Positions 43,086 to 51,798 of a DNA stretch of 64,000 nt are shown in pieces. How positions within the stretch are numbered: the stretch's first letter is position 1; each line of letters opens with the position of its first letter. The notes below the pieces were generated by a model. That model saw only the letters and a program-made list of their open reading frames with translations, did not search any database and was not told the origin of the DNA. The translations under genes were made by a program, and so were the position numbers. This DNA is from Microbacterium gallinarum. GTDB lineage: Bacteria > Actinomycetota > Actinomycetes > Actinomycetales > Microbacteriaceae. The stretch is from the NCBI RefSeq assembly GCF_014837165.1, contig NZ_JACSPM010000001.1, positions 1,136,304 to 1,200,303 on the forward strand, in the 5' to 3' direction.

Positions 43086-45695
43086 ATGGCAGAAGACGAG
43101 CGTCCGGACATGAACGCGGACCACGAGCACGGCCGCATCGATCAGGTCGATCTGCAGCTCGAGATGCAGCGCAGCTACCTCGACTACGCGATGGCGGTCA
43201 TCATCGGCCGCGCGCTGCCGGATGTCCGTGACGGACTCAAGCCGGTCCACCGCCGCGTGATCTACGGCATGTACGACGGCGGGTTCCGTCCCGACAAGTC
43301 GTTCTCCAAGTGCGCCCGTGTGGTCGGCGAGGTGATGGGGCAGTACCACCCGCACGGTGACAGCGCCATCTACGACGCGCTCGTCCGCCTCGTGCAGCCG
43401 TGGTCGCTGCGGTACCCGCTCGCTCAGGGCCAGGGCAACTTCGGCTCCCCGGGGAACATGGGCGCTGCCGCTCCTCGGTACACCGAGACCAAGATGGCTC
43501 AGCTCGCGCTCGAGATGGTGCGCGACATCGAAGAGGAGACCGTCGACTTCCACGACAACTACGACGGTCAGACGCAGGAGCCGTCCGTTCTGCCGTCGCG
43601 GTTCCCCAACCTCCTCGTCAACGGTTCGGTCGGCATCGCGGTCGGCATGGCCACGAACATCCCGCCGCACAACCTGCGCGAGGTGTCGGCCGGTGCCCTG
43701 TGGGCGCTGGAGCACCCGGATGCCTCGCGCGAGGAGCTCCTCGACGCGCTCATGGAGCGCATCCCCGGCCCCGATTTCCCGACGGGAGCGCAGATCCTCG
43801 GGACCAAGGGCATCCGCGAGGCGTACCGCACCGGTCGCGGCTCGATCACCATGCGCGCGGTCGTCGCGATCGAAGAGATCCAGGGCCGGACGTGCCTGGT
43901 GATCACCGAACTGCCGTACCAGGTCAACCCCGACAACCTGGCGGTGAAGATCGGCGACCTCGCCCGCGACGGCAAGATCACGGGAATCGCCGACATCCGT
44001 GACGAGACGTCGGACCGCACCGGTCAGCGCCTGGTGGTCGTGCTCAAGCGCGACGCCGTCGCGAAGGTCGTGCTGAACAACCTCTACAAGCACACCCAGC
44101 TGCAGGACAACTTCGGCGCCAACATGCTGGCGATCGTCGACAACGTGCCGCGCACTCTGCCGCTCGACAGCTTCATCACGCTGTGGCTCGAGCACCAGAT
44201 CGAAGTGATCGTGCGACGCACGACGTTCCGTCTGCGCGAGGCCGAGAAGCGCATGCACATCCTGCGCGGCTACCTCAAGGCTCTCGACGCCCTCGACGAG
44301 GTCATCGCGCTCATCCGGCGATCGCCGACGGTCGATGACGCGCGCGACGGACTGAAGAAGCTCCTCGAGATCGACGACGACCAGGCCGACGCGATCCTGC
44401 AGATGCAGCTGCGTCGCCTTGCCGCGCTCGAACGTCAGAAGATCATCGACCAGGCCGCAGAGCTCGAGACGCTCATCGCGGACTACAAGGAGATCCTGGC
44501 GAAGCCCGAGCGCCAGCGCGCCATCGTCCGCGAAGAGCTGACCGCGATCGTCGACCGCTTCGGCGACGACCGCCGCACGCAGATCATGCCCGGCTACGAC
44601 GGCGACATGTCGATCGAGGACCTCATCCCCGAAGAGGAGATGGTGATCTCGGTCACCCGCGCGGGCTACATCAAGCGCACGCGCAGCGACAACTACCGCT
44701 CGCAGCACCGCGGCGGCAAGGGCGTCAAGGGGGCGCAGCTGCGCGCCGATGACGTCGTCGAGCACTTCTTCGTCACCACGACGCATCACTGGCTGCTGTT
44801 CTTCACGAACAAGGGTCGCGTCTACCGGGCGAAGGCCTACGAAGTGCCGGAGGCAGGCCGCGACGCGAAGGGTCAGCACGTCGCCAACCTGCTCGCGCTG
44901 CAGCCGGACGAAGAGATCGCGCAGATCCTCGACATCCGCGACTACTCGGTGGCGACCTACCTCGTGCTCGCCACGCGGAACGGCCTGGTGAAGAAGACCC
45001 GCCTCACCGACTACGACACCAACCGCCAGGGTGGCATCATCGCGATCAAGCTGCGCGGAAACGGCGGCGACGAGGACGAGGTGACCGACGAGCCGAACGG
45101 TGCGGAGGACGAGGTCGTCAGTGCCCTGCTCGTCGACGAGGGCGACGACATCCTGCTCATCAGCCGCCACGGCATGTCGCTGCGGTTCTCGGCGACCGAC
45201 GGGGCTCTCCGCCCGATGGGTCGCTCCACCTCCGGAGTGAAGGGCATGGACTTCCGCGCCGGCGACACGCTGCTCTCGGCGTCGGTCGCGCGCGACGACC
45301 AGTTCGTGTTCGTCGTGACCGAGGGCGGCTATGCGAAGCGCACCGAAGTCGCCCAGTACCGCCTGCAGAACCGCGGCGGACTCGGCATCAAGGTGGCCCG
45401 TCTCAGTGAGGATCGCGGCGATCTCGCCGGCGGTCTGATGGTGTCCGAAGACGACGAGGTCCTTGTGGTTCTTGCCAGCGGCAAGGTGGTACGCTCTGCC
45501 GTGGCCGAGGTCCCAGCCAAGGGCCGCGACACCATGGGTGTCGTGTTCGCCCGTGCCGCAGACGAGGATCGCATCATCGCGATCGCACGAAACGGTGAGC
45601 GGGGCTTGGCCGACAACGCAGAGGCCGCCGACCAGGAGTCCGGCACACCCCCCGAGGCCTCTCCCGAGACCCCCGAAGAGAGTACTGACGCATGA
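43086..45695 (+). CDS. gyrA: DNA gyrase subunit A
   Basis: An 869-residue GyrA. Catalytic Tyr132 is in [11 protein letters not shown]. The quinolone-binding residues are Ser93 and Asp97 in [15 protein letters not shown], equivalent to E. coli Ser83/Asp87, so this looks wild-type for fluoroquinolones. The C-terminal pinwheel repeats are present, with the GyrA box RGGKGVKGA at about 540. The acidic tail after [14 protein letters not shown] is unstructured. The stop overlaps the DUF3566 start (ATGA). Confidence 0.97.
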   Translation: MAEDERPDMNADHEHGRIDQVDLQLEMQRSYLDYAMAVIIGRALPDVRDGLKPVHRRVIYGMYDGGFRPDKSFSKCARVVGEVMGQYHPHGDSAIYDALVRLVQPWSLRYPLAQGQGNFGSPGNMGAAAPRYTETKMAQLALEMVRDIEEETVDFHDNYDGQTQEPSVLPSRFPNLLVNGSVGIAVGMATNIPPHNLREVSAGALWALEHPDASREELLDALMERIPGPDFPTGAQILGTKGIREAYRTGRGSITMRAVVAIEEIQGRTCLVITELPYQVNPDNLAVKIGDLARDGKITGIADIRDETSDRTGQRLVVVLKRDAVAKVVLNNLYKHTQLQDNFGANMLAIVDNVPRTLPLDSFITLWLEHQIEVIVRRTTFRLREAEKRMHILRGYLKALDALDEVIALIRRSPTVDDARDGLKKLLEIDDDQADAILQMQLRRLAALERQKIIDQAAELETLIADYKEILAKPERQRAIVREELTAIVDRFGDDRRTQIMPGYDGDMSIEDLIPEEEMVISVTRAGYIKRTRSDNYRSQHRGGKGVKGAQLRADDVVEHFFVTTTHHWLLFFTNKGRVYRAKAYEVPEAGRDAKGQHVANLLALQPDEEIAQILDIRDYSVATYLVLATRNGLVKKTRLTDYDTNRQGGIIAIKLRGNGGDEDEVTDEPNGAEDEVVSALLVDEGDDILLISRHGMSLRFSATDGALRPMGRSTSGVKGMDFRAGDTLLSASVARDDQFVFVVTEGGYAKRTEVAQYRLQNRGGLGIKVARLSEDRGDLAGGLMVSEDDEVLVVLASGKVVRSAVAEVPAKGRDTMGVVFARAADEDRIIAIARNGERGLADNAEAADQESGTPPEASPETPEESTDA

Positions 45696-46096
45696 GCACG
45701 GTAGCCGACAAGCTCGCCAAGAAGTCCACCCACCGCACGTCCGCCAAGCAGGTCCGTCTGCGCCTGGTGTACATCGACTTCTGGTCGGCAGTGAAGCTGT
45801 CGTTCCTCGCCGCGATCGCGATCGCGGTGGTGACGGTGGTCTCGTTCGTCCTCGTCTTCTTCGTGCTCCAGGCGACCAACGTCATCACGCGTGCCGACGA
45901 GTTCTTCGGCAACTTCACCGACGGCACCATCCTGCTCTCGAACTTCGTGAGCCTGCCGCAGGTGCTGGCGTTCTCGGCGATCGTCGCGATCCTCAACCTC
46001 ATCGTGGTCACCGTGCTGGGCGCTGTGCTCGCCGGAATCTACAACCTGGCGGTCAAGGTCACGGGCGGTCTGCTCGTCGGCTTCACCTCGAACTGA
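45692..46096 (+). CDS. DUF3566 family membrane protein
   Basis: A 134-residue protein with two membrane segments (about 33-60 and 94-120), matching the DUF3566 family that follows gyrA in actinobacteria. [33 protein letters not shown] and [25 protein letters not shown] are typical. In mycobacteria members of this family take part in cell-wall and tRNA-adjacent loci without a proven function. It is coupled to gyrA. Confidence 0.88.
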   Translation: MSTVADKLAKKSTHRTSAKQVRLRLVYIDFWSAVKLSFLAAIAIAVVTVVSFVLVFFVLQATNVITRADEFFGNFTDGTILLSNFVSLPQVLAFSAIVAILNLIVVTVLGAVLAGIYNLAVKVTGGLLVGFTSN

Positions 46097-46107
46097 CACC
46101 GCTTCGC

Positions 46108-46140
46108 CGAACGGGTCCGATCGACGATCGGACCCGTTCG
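46108..46140. terminator. Hairpin after the gyrA-DUF3566 operon
   Basis: CGAACGGGTCCGAT and its exact complement flank CGACG; 14-base arms, 12 bases after the DUF3566 stop, without a U-tract. Confidence 0.7.
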
Positions 46141-46221
46141 CGCGTCCGCCGCCGATTCGTGAAAACGGCGCGGGTCGGGTAAAGTCTCTGAGGTTGATGA
46201 CGCGAAAGCGTCGCAGCAGAC

Positions 46222-46295
46222 GGGGCTATAGCTCAGGCGGTTAGAGCGCTTCACTGATAATGAAGAGGTCCCAGGTTCAAGTCCTGGTAGCCCCA
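46222..46295 (+). tRNA. tRNA-Ile (anticodon GAT)
   Basis: A 74-base tRNA: 7-bp acceptor GGGGCTA/TAGCCCC, D arm GCTC...GAGC, anticodon stem CTTCA/TGAAG with GAT (46256-46258), T arm CCAGG TTCAAGT CCTGG. The three bases after the discriminator A are CCA (46296-46298), so the 3' CCA is encoded. Confidence 0.97.
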
Positions 46296-46311
46296 CCAAA
46301 TCCACAGCCCC

Positions 46312-46384
46312 GGGGCCTTAGCTCAGTTGGTAGAGCGCCTGCTTTGCAAGCAGGATGTCAGGAGTTCGAATCTCCTAGGCTCCA
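46312..46384 (+). tRNA. tRNA-Ala (anticodon TGC)
   Basis: A 73-base tRNA: acceptor GGGGCCT/AGGCTCC, anticodon stem CCTGC/GCAGG with TGC (46345-46347), T arm AGGAG TTCGAAT CTCCT. No CCA is encoded (CAA follows). It forms the usual Ile-Ala pair downstream of gyrA. Confidence 0.97.
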
Positions 46385-46393
46385 CAACGCGAG

Positions 46394-46430
46394 AAGGACC
46401 GGCCCGAAGGGTCGGTCCTTTCTTCTTTCT
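46394..46430 (+). terminator. Terminator after tRNA-Ala
   Basis: AAGGACCG/CGGTCCTT stem with GCCCGAAGGGT top, followed by TTCTTCTTTCT. It is eight bases after tRNA-Ala. Confidence 0.88.
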
Positions 46431-46629
46431 CAGAGACCCCGCGGAAAGCGTTTGTCGGAAACGTCCCCCAATCGGTGGACATTATGTATGTCCCACACAA
46501 CGGATGCCGTCCGCCGGGCTTTCGTCGTCGGATTCCGACGACAGCGTCTCAGCGCAGGATGTACGACCAGCGATAGACCTTCCTCACGAACTTGGGGCAC
46601 AGATAGTTCGACTGGGAAGGGGCAGGCAG

Positions 46630-47370
46630 ATGTACTGGTCATGGATGAGGCTCGCAGCCGCGGCTGCCGGGCTGTCAGGTGTAGCCGCCGGCTATATCGT
46701 CAACGTCGACCGCGCGACCCGGCAGGGACAGGACCTCGCGGTCGTCCTCGCCAACTACTTCAGCATGTTCACGATCGTGTCCACGCTGATGAGCGTCGCT
46801 GCTCTCACAGCAGCAGCGGTGTGGGCGCGGATGCACCCGCACGCGGCGCGCGAGCCACTGGCGATCGCATTGGCGATGGGCGTCGTCACCGCACCGATGC
46901 TGCTGCTCGGGGTGGTGTACAACGTCCTGCTGCGAGGCGGACCGAGCGGTGCCGCACTGAGCGACTCGGCGGGGATCGCGATGCTCGACACGTACGCGAT
47001 CGAGATGCTGCACGTGGTGCTGCCGCTGTACTTCCTGGCAGACCTGCTGTTCGCGACCAAGCGCCACAGCATCCCGTGGTGGGGGCTGGCCGCGTTCGCC
47101 GCCTACCCGCTGACCTGGCTGGCGTACACGATGGTCCGCGGAGAGCTGGTCGCCGACCCGTCCGGTGCTTCCCCGTTCTGGTACCCGTACCCGTTCCTCG
47201 ACCCGCACGGTCCCGGAGGGTGGGGTTCGGCGATCGTCTACATCGTCGGGATCTTCGTGGCCTTCGTGGCGATCGGCGCCGGCATCATCGCGATCGACCG
47301 GTACCGCGAGCGTCGCAGCTCGCACCACACCACGTCGACGACTCCGACCATCGGCGCTGTCGCAGCGTGA
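46630..47370 (+). CDS. Pr6Pr family membrane protein
   Basis: A 246-residue protein with about six membrane segments, including WMRLAAAAAGLSGVAAGY, the FSMFTIVSTLMSVAALTAAAVW segment and YAIEMLHVVLPLYFLADLLF, plus a late GGWGSAIVYIVGIFVAFVAIGAG. ANYFSMFTIVST and HVVLPLYFLADLLF are shared by Pr6Pr (FAR-17a/AIG1-like) membrane proteins, whose role is unknown. ATG 46630 with AAGGGG about nine bases upstream; the longer open frame would start over tRNA-Ala and is not used. Its own terminator follows at 47384. Confidence 0.78.
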   Translation: MYWSWMRLAAAAAGLSGVAAGYIVNVDRATRQGQDLAVVLANYFSMFTIVSTLMSVAALTAAAVWARMHPHAAREPLAIALAMGVVTAPMLLLGVVYNVLLRGGPSGAALSDSAGIAMLDTYAIEMLHVVLPLYFLADLLFATKRHSIPWWGLAAFAAYPLTWLAYTMVRGELVADPSGASPFWYPYPFLDPHGPGGWGSAIVYIVGIFVAFVAIGAGIIAIDRYRERRSSHHTTSTTPTIGAVAA

Positions 47371-47383
47371 GTCGCGCACCGGT

Positions 47384-47411
47384 GAACCCCTCCCGTCCGC
47401 GGGAGGGGTTC
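47384..47411 (+). terminator. Hairpin terminator of the Pr6Pr gene
   Basis: GAACCCCTCCC and GGGAGGGGTTC (11-base perfect arms) flank GTCCGC, 14 bases after the stop codon. No U-tract. Confidence 0.75.
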
Positions 47412-47428
47412 GCCCGTTAGGCTGAAGC

Positions 47429-47851
47429 ATGGACCTGCGCGTCGCGGCCTACGCGGTCGTCATGGACGATGACGGCCGACTGCTTCTCGCACACTGGAAC
47501 GAGGGCCGCCGCGCGGCGTGGACGATGCCCGGCGGAGGCCTCGAACCCGGCGAGGATCCCGAGCGGGCGGTGTGCCGCGAGGTTCGGGAAGAGACCGGCT
47601 ACAAGGTCGCGATCGACGAACTGCTCGGCATCCACTCGCGGGTCATCCCTCCAGGTCGCCGCCTCACTCCCGGCGTGACCGAACCGCTGCACACCCTGCG
47701 CATCGTCTACCGGGCGCACGTCATCGGCGGCAAGCTGCGCAACGAGAAGAACGGCTCGACGGATCGCGCGAGCTGGTTCCCGCTCGCCGAGGTCGACGAC
47801 CTGCAGCGCGTCAAGCTCGTCGACATCGCCCGCGAGATGGCGGGGATCTGA
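47429..47851 (+). CDS. Nudix hydrolase
   Basis: A 140-residue single-domain Nudix protein. The Nudix box reads GGGLEPGEDPERAVCREVREETGY, a perfect GX5EX7REUXEEXGU. Other family features are AVVMDDDGRLLLAHW at the start and ASWFPLAEVDDL near the end. It hydrolyses a nucleoside diphosphate linked to another group; the substrate cannot be told, although the RRAAWTMPGGGLE start is common in 8-oxo-dGTP- or ADP-sugar-type enzymes. Single gene between a terminator and a convergent gene. Confidence 0.93.
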   Translation: MDLRVAAYAVVMDDDGRLLLAHWNEGRRAAWTMPGGGLEPGEDPERAVCREVREETGYKVAIDELLGIHSRVIPPGRRLTPGVTEPLHTLRIVYRAHVIGGKLRNEKNGSTDRASWFPLAEVDDLQRVKLVDIAREMAGI

Positions 47852-47865
47852 ACGATCGGATGCCG

Positions 47866-48339
47866 CTACCCTGCGGCCTGCGAGATGTCGGCCACGGTCG
47901 CCCCGTAAGTCGCGATGAGGTCGTCGGCGTCGACGAAGAGGCTGTAGCCGTGGGCACCCGCCCCCATCGCGACGCGCTGACCCACCATCTGCTCGTCCGC
48001 GTAGACGGGCCAGTCGTGCGTGCTCCCGATCGGGACGATCGTCCCCCGCTCGTAGCCGGTCGCCTCGAGGGCGCGCTGCGGGTCGGGCAGCTGCAGCTTG
48101 TTGACCCCCACGACGGCCCTCAGCTTCGGCCAGGAGATCGCACGATCGCCGGGCACGAGCGCGAACAGGTAGGTGTCGTCGCTGCGTTTGACCACGAGGG
48201 TCTTCACGATGCCCGCGGGGTCGATGCCGAGGATCTCGGCCGCCTCGGCGAGGCTGTTGGCGACGGGCCGCTCGCGGATCTCGATGTCGAGGCCACGAGC
48301 GGATGCCGCGTCTTTCACCCGGTCGAGGGGATCAGGCAT
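47866..48339 (-). CDS. YbaK/EbsC family aminoacyl-tRNA deacylase
   Basis: A 157-residue YbaK/ProX-type editing protein. ANSLAEAAEILGIDPAGIVKTLVVK, LFALVPGDRAISWPKLRAVVG and the C-terminal GYERGTIVPIGS...YADEQMVGQRVAMGAG match the family that hydrolyses mischarged aminoacyl-tRNAs (Cys-tRNA-Pro, Ala-tRNA-Pro). The conserved Lys of VKTLVVK is the usual catalytic lysine. ATG 48337-48339 overlaps the upstream gene's stop. Confidence 0.9.
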   Translation of the reverse strand: MPDPLDRVKDAASARGLDIEIRERPVANSLAEAAEILGIDPAGIVKTLVVKRSDDTYLFALVPGDRAISWPKLRAVVGVNKLQLPDPQRALEATGYERGTIVPIGSTHDWPVYADEQMVGQRVAMGAGAHGYSLFVDADDLIATYGATVADISQAAG

Positions 48340-48844
48340 CCGGTGCGCGCAGCGGGTCGTCGGCCACCCACAGCTCGTCGTCGGCGCGCAGCGTCTGCCA
48401 CGCGGCGTACAGCACGCCGAGAGCGGCTGCGACACCGAGGATGATGGCGATGACACCGCCGGCGCCCATGCCCTTCTTGACCGGTGCCGGCGCGGGCTTC
48501 TTGAAAGCCGAGAAGTCGAGGCCGCGGCCCGAAGCCAGACGGGAGCGCGTGTCGTTCGCGGCATCCCACACCGACATGGCGGACCCGACGACGGCACCCG
48601 CTGCGGGGATGACCGTGTCGTTGACGACGCGCTTGCCCTTCTCGACGTAGGGCGCCGCGTAGGTCTCGTAGCCGGCGGTGACGCGCGGCTTGACCTGCTC
48701 CCGGTTGAGGTGGCCGAGCTGACGGCCGGCCTCCCGGGCGACCGAGGCGGCCTCACCGACCAGGACCTGCTGCGACTCCCACAGGCTGGTCGCCTGCGTC
48801 TGGAGCTTGCGGAGTTCCTTCTTGCGCTTGCGGCTGAGGCTCAC
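48332..48844 (-). CDS. Hypothetical DNA-associated-type protein with C-terminal membrane helix
   Basis: A 170-residue protein. A very basic N-terminus (SLSRKRKKELRKLQTQATSLWESQQVLVGEA) and helical middle lead to a C-terminal hydrophobic segment (about 125-147, GAGGVIAIILGVAAALGVLYAAWQ) and an acidic tail. It could be a single-pass membrane protein with a cytoplasmic helical domain; I know no function. GTG 48842-48844 has AGGAGGG upstream and is preferred to the far upstream start of the open frame. It overlaps the YbaK gene by eight bases, so the pair is co-transcribed. Confidence 0.68.
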   Translation of the reverse strand: MSLSRKRKKELRKLQTQATSLWESQQVLVGEAASVAREAGRQLGHLNREQVKPRVTAGYETYAAPYVEKGKRVVNDTVIPAAGAVVGSAMSVWDAANDTRSRLASGRGLDFSAFKKPAPAPVKKGMGAGGVIAIILGVAAALGVLYAAWQTLRADDELWVADDPLRAPDA

Positions 48845-48942
48845 GATGCCCTCCTGATCGAACCGGGGATCTGGTTCGATCCATCTTGCCAGACGTGCGC
48901 AGAGGCGGGAGGGGTTGCACAGAACTCTGGAAGAATGTAGCA

Positions 48943-49515
48943 ATGCCGATTCCCACCGCTGTCGCCACTTTCCACACCAACTACGGCGACATCGTCGTCA
49001 ACCTCTTCGGTGACCACGCACCGCGCACCGTCCAGAACTTCATCGGCCTCGCCGACGGAACGGGTTCCTGGACGCACCCCGCCACGGGCAAGCCCGGCGA
49101 GGGTCCCCTCTACAAGGACGTCGTCTTCCACCGCATCATCTCGGGCTTCATGATCCAGGGCGGCGACCCGCTCGGCCAGGGCGTGGGCGGACCGGGGTAC
49201 ACGTTCAACGACGAGATCAGCCCCGAGCTCACCTTCACCGAGCCGTACAAGCTCGCGATGGCCAACGCCGGTCTGCGCCGCAACGCGATCACCGGCAAGG
49301 CCGAGGGAACGAACGGCTCGCAGTTCTTCATCACGGTCCCCGGCCAGGGCGGCCGCGGACCGGAGTGGCTGCAGGGCAAGCACACGATCTTCGGCGAGGT
49401 CGCCGACGACGCCTCGAAGGCCGTCGTCGACACGATCGCCGAGGTGCCGACGGCCGCGGGCGACCGCCCGATCGAGCCCGTCGTGCTGCAGTCCGTCGAC
49501 ATCGCCGCGGCCTGA
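48943..49515 (+). CDS. ppiA: Peptidyl-prolyl cis-trans isomerase, cyclophilin type
   Basis: A 190-residue cyclophilin. FHTNYGDIVVNLFGDHAPRTVQNFIGLA, VFHRIISGFMIQGGDPLGQGVGGPGY, and later SQFFITVP and GKHTIFGEV cover the active site (Arg in FHRI, Phe in GFM, Gln in IQGGD). It has no signal peptide, so it acts in the cytosol. It lies at the position of mycobacterial ppiA, upstream of the rhomboid and crgA genes. Confidence 0.95.
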   Translation: MPIPTAVATFHTNYGDIVVNLFGDHAPRTVQNFIGLADGTGSWTHPATGKPGEGPLYKDVVFHRIISGFMIQGGDPLGQGVGGPGYTFNDEISPELTFTEPYKLAMANAGLRRNAITGKAEGTNGSQFFITVPGQGGRGPEWLQGKHTIFGEVADDASKAVVDTIAEVPTAAGDRPIEPVVLQSVDIAAA

Positions 49516-49530
49516 GGCCTCCGCCGCGTC

Positions 49531-50421
49531 GTGACCGCTGACGATCTCCGTCGCAACAGCGACAACTTCTGCTACCGGCACCCCGACCGGCAGAGCTTCG
49601 TGCTCTGCCAGCGGTGCCTGCGCACGATCTGCCCCGAGTGCCAGACTCCCGCCGCAGTGGGCGTCATCTGCCCGGAGTGCCTGCGCGACCAACAGAAGGC
49701 CGCCTCGCCCGCGCAGCGGAAGGCGGAGCGTCGGTGGTCACGATCGCGCCCGGTGGCGGTGGCCGACACGCGGCCGCTCGTCACGTACTCGATCATCGGG
49801 ATCACGCTCTTCGTCTACCTGCTCACGCTGATCCCGGGCATCGGCTCGACCATTCAGCAGAACCTGCTCTACTTCGCGCCGGCGCTGTACCCCGAACTCA
49901 CCGGGCGCTTCGAGCCGTGGCGGCTGCTGACAGCCGCGCTCGTGCACGGCAGCTTCTTCCACGTCGGCCTCAACATGCTGGCGCTGTGGATGATCGGTCG
50001 CAGCCTCGAGCCACTGCTCGGGCGCTGGCGGTTCGTCACGCTGTACCTGCTGAGCGCGCTCGGCGGTTCGGTGGCGGTGACTCTGCTGTCGTTCCTGACG
50101 CCGGTGGTCGGAGCATCCGGTGCCATCTTCGGGCTCTTCGGAGCGCTCTTCGTGATCGGCCGGCACATCGGCGCCAACATCGGCGGCATCGCGATCATCC
50201 TCGCGGTGAACCTGGCCATCGGATTCGTTCCGGGGTTCAACGTGTCGTGGCAGGCCCACGTCGGCGGCCTGCTGACCGGTCTCCTGGTGGCGTTCATCTT
50301 CACCCGCACGCGGTCGCGCGAGCGCCGCGGGCTCCAGATCGCGCTTCTCGTGGCGGTGTTCCTCGGGCTCGTCGCACTGCTGCTCGTCCCGGTGTTCGCG
50401 CCCGGTCTCGTGTTGCGCTGA
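49531..50421 (+). CDS. Rhomboid family intramembrane serine protease with N-terminal zinc finger
   Basis: A 296-residue rhomboid. Six or seven membrane segments follow a cytosolic zinc-binding head with Cys14, His17, Cys26, Cys29, Cys34, Cys37, Cys47 and Cys50 (B-box-like). The catalytic dyad is Ser196 in GASGAIFG and His243 in WQAHVGGLL. The family is conserved next to crgA in actinobacteria. GTG at 49531 is used; the preceding ribosome site is weak. It would cleave membrane proteins within the bilayer; no substrate is known. Confidence 0.93.
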   Translation: MTADDLRRNSDNFCYRHPDRQSFVLCQRCLRTICPECQTPAAVGVICPECLRDQQKAASPAQRKAERRWSRSRPVAVADTRPLVTYSIIGITLFVYLLTLIPGIGSTIQQNLLYFAPALYPELTGRFEPWRLLTAALVHGSFFHVGLNMLALWMIGRSLEPLLGRWRFVTLYLLSALGGSVAVTLLSFLTPVVGASGAIFGLFGALFVIGRHIGANIGGIAIILAVNLAIGFVPGFNVSWQAHVGGLLTGLLVAFIFTRTRSRERRGLQIALLVAVFLGLVALLLVPVFAPGLVLR

Positions 50422-50562
50422 CCAGAGTTATCCACAGGTTCATCCACACATGGGGATGAATCACACCGGTGTAATTCACATCTGTTAACAACCTTGTTAA
50501 CAAGTCCACACAGCGAAAAGCCCCGGTCGAGCCGGGGCTTTTCGAGTCGTCGTAGATGCGGG
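50422..50562. other. Convergent intergenic region with DnaA boxes and palindromes
   Basis: This 141-base stretch between the converging rhomboid and crgA genes holds a perfect DnaA box TTATCCACA (50428-50436), a second TCATCCACA (50440-50448), the palindrome ACACCGGTGT (50463-50472) and the inverted repeat GTTAACAACCTTGTTAAC (50484-50501). A GC-rich terminator hairpin closes it. See findings. Confidence 0.6.
50516..50542. terminator. Bidirectional terminator between rhomboid gene and crgA
   Basis: AAAAGCCCCGG and CCGGGGCTTTT flank TCGAG-like loop; A and T tracts on both sides fit use in both directions by the convergent genes. Confidence 0.85.
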
Positions 50563-50802
50563 CTATCGCCAGCGGGTGGTCATCAGGAAGCCGAGGAAGG
50601 CGATGCCGAATCCGATCACGAGGTTCCAGGCGTCGATGCCGGGGATCGGGTAGCGCATGCCGCTCAGGTAGAAGACGAGCACCCATACGAGTCCGACCAG
50701 CATCAGGCCGATCATGATCGGCTTGAACCACACCGGGTTGGGTGCAGCCTCGCCTTCTGCGCGTTCGACGAGCGAGTCGTCCTCTTTGCCGGGTCGTGCC
50801 AT
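50563..50802 (-). CDS. crgA: Cell division protein CrgA
   Basis: A 79-residue CrgA: a short polar N-terminus, two membrane helices (about 29-49 and 57-75) and the end FLGFLMTTRWR. CrgA modulates Z-ring assembly and recruits PBPs in actinobacteria. It is conserved next to the Ser/Thr kinase cluster. Confidence 0.94.
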   Translation of the reverse strand: MARPGKEDDSLVERAEGEAAPNPVWFKPIMIGLMLVGLVWVLVFYLSGMRYPIPGIDAWNLVIGFGIAFLGFLMTTRWR

Positions 50803-50856
50803 GCGAGAAGTCTAACTGCCAGGCGCCCCTCAGCGTGCGCTGGCTAGAATCCATCT

Positions 50857-51639
50857 GTGGAGGAAGCTGTCGCCGGCGGCCTGGGGGATGCCGGACCCCG
50901 TCGCTCACGCACGCGTGCGAAGCACCGCACCTCCGTCATCGGCGTCCTCGGCGAGCTGCTGATCACCGCCGGTGTCATCGTGCTCCTCTATGTCATCTGG
51001 CAGCTGTGGGTCGGCGACCTGATCTACGGCGCCGAGCGCAACGCGACCGGTCACGAGCTCTCGCAGGAATGGGCCGAGGCGTATCCGGGCACCAATGAGC
51101 CCGACGCCGCCGCCCCCGATGAGCCGGTGACGGCCGAGCCGATCATCCTCGATGAGCCCGGCGACGGCGAGCGTTTCGGGGTGATGCACATCCCTCGCTT
51201 CGGCGACGACTACGCCGTGCCCATGGCGGGCGGGGTGACCCGCCCCATCACGCTCGACCCGATCGGCATCGGCCACTACCCCGGCACGAGCATGCCGGGC
51301 GAGGCCGGGAACTTCGCGGTCGCCGCCCACCGCACGACGTGGGGCAAGCCGTTCAACCGCATCGCCGATCTGCGCGTCGGCGACGCCATCGTGATCGAGA
51401 CCGAGGACGGGTGGTACACCTACCGGTTCCGCACGCTCGAGTACGTGACGCCCAACGAGGTCGAGGTGCTGCTGCCCGTGCCGCAGAAGCTCGACGTGCC
51501 CGCCGGAACGAGCTACATCACCATGACCAGCTGCAGCCCCATGTACTCGCTCGCCGAGCGCATCGTCGCCTACGGCGTGTTCGAGTCTTTCACCCCGCGC
51601 TCCGCCGGAGAGCCCGCGTCATTGGCGGTGATCGCCTGA
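50857..51639 (+). CDS. srtE: Class E sortase
   Basis: A 260-residue sortase. One membrane helix (about 26-48) is followed by a Glu/Pro-rich linker and a beta-barrel with His158 (AAHRTTWG), Cys226 (TMTSCSPMYSL) and Arg235 (AERIVA) in the right order. Class E sortases cleave LAXTG signals; an LAETG protein is encoded at 7249. It lies between crgA and the pabA-like gene, as in other actinobacteria. GTG at 50857. Confidence 0.94.
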   Translation: MEEAVAGGLGDAGPRRSRTRAKHRTSVIGVLGELLITAGVIVLLYVIWQLWVGDLIYGAERNATGHELSQEWAEAYPGTNEPDAAAPDEPVTAEPIILDEPGDGERFGVMHIPRFGDDYAVPMAGGVTRPITLDPIGIGHYPGTSMPGEAGNFAVAAHRTTWGKPFNRIADLRVGDAIVIETEDGWYTYRFRTLEYVTPNEVEVLLPVPQKLDVPAGTSYITMTSCSPMYSLAERIVAYGVFESFTPRSAGEPASLAVIA

Positions 51640-51794
51640 TGTACGCCGCACTGTGGCGGATCCTCCCCGGCCCGTGGTGGGTGCGGGTTCTCATCCTCGT
51701 GATCCTCGCGGCCGCGGTCCTCTACGGCTTGGTGTTCTACGCGTTCCCGTGGGTCAGCCAGTTCGTCAACCCGCAGGAAGTCACCGTCGAGTGA
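51639..51794 (+). CDS. Small single-pass membrane protein
   Basis: A 51-residue protein: MYAALWRILPGPWWVRVLIL, then a hydrophobic helix (about 15-38) and the tail FVNPQEVTVE. Its ATG overlaps the sortase stop by one base (TGATG), so the two are coupled. Position next to srtE suggests a helper or partner of the sortase, but no function is known. Confidence 0.8.
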   Translation: MYAALWRILPGPWWVRVLILVILAAAVLYGLVFYAFPWVSQFVNPQEVTVE

Positions 51795-51798
51795 CCGC

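Noticed and set aside
43356..43380. Fluoroquinolone-resistance change in GyrA
   Set aside because: Ser93 and Asp97 (E. coli 83 and 87) are both intact.
46039..46305. Minus-strand open frame across the tRNA-Ile gene
   Set aside because: It is the reverse-complement reading of a tRNA gene and its flanks, a well-known source of false proteins; no independent support.
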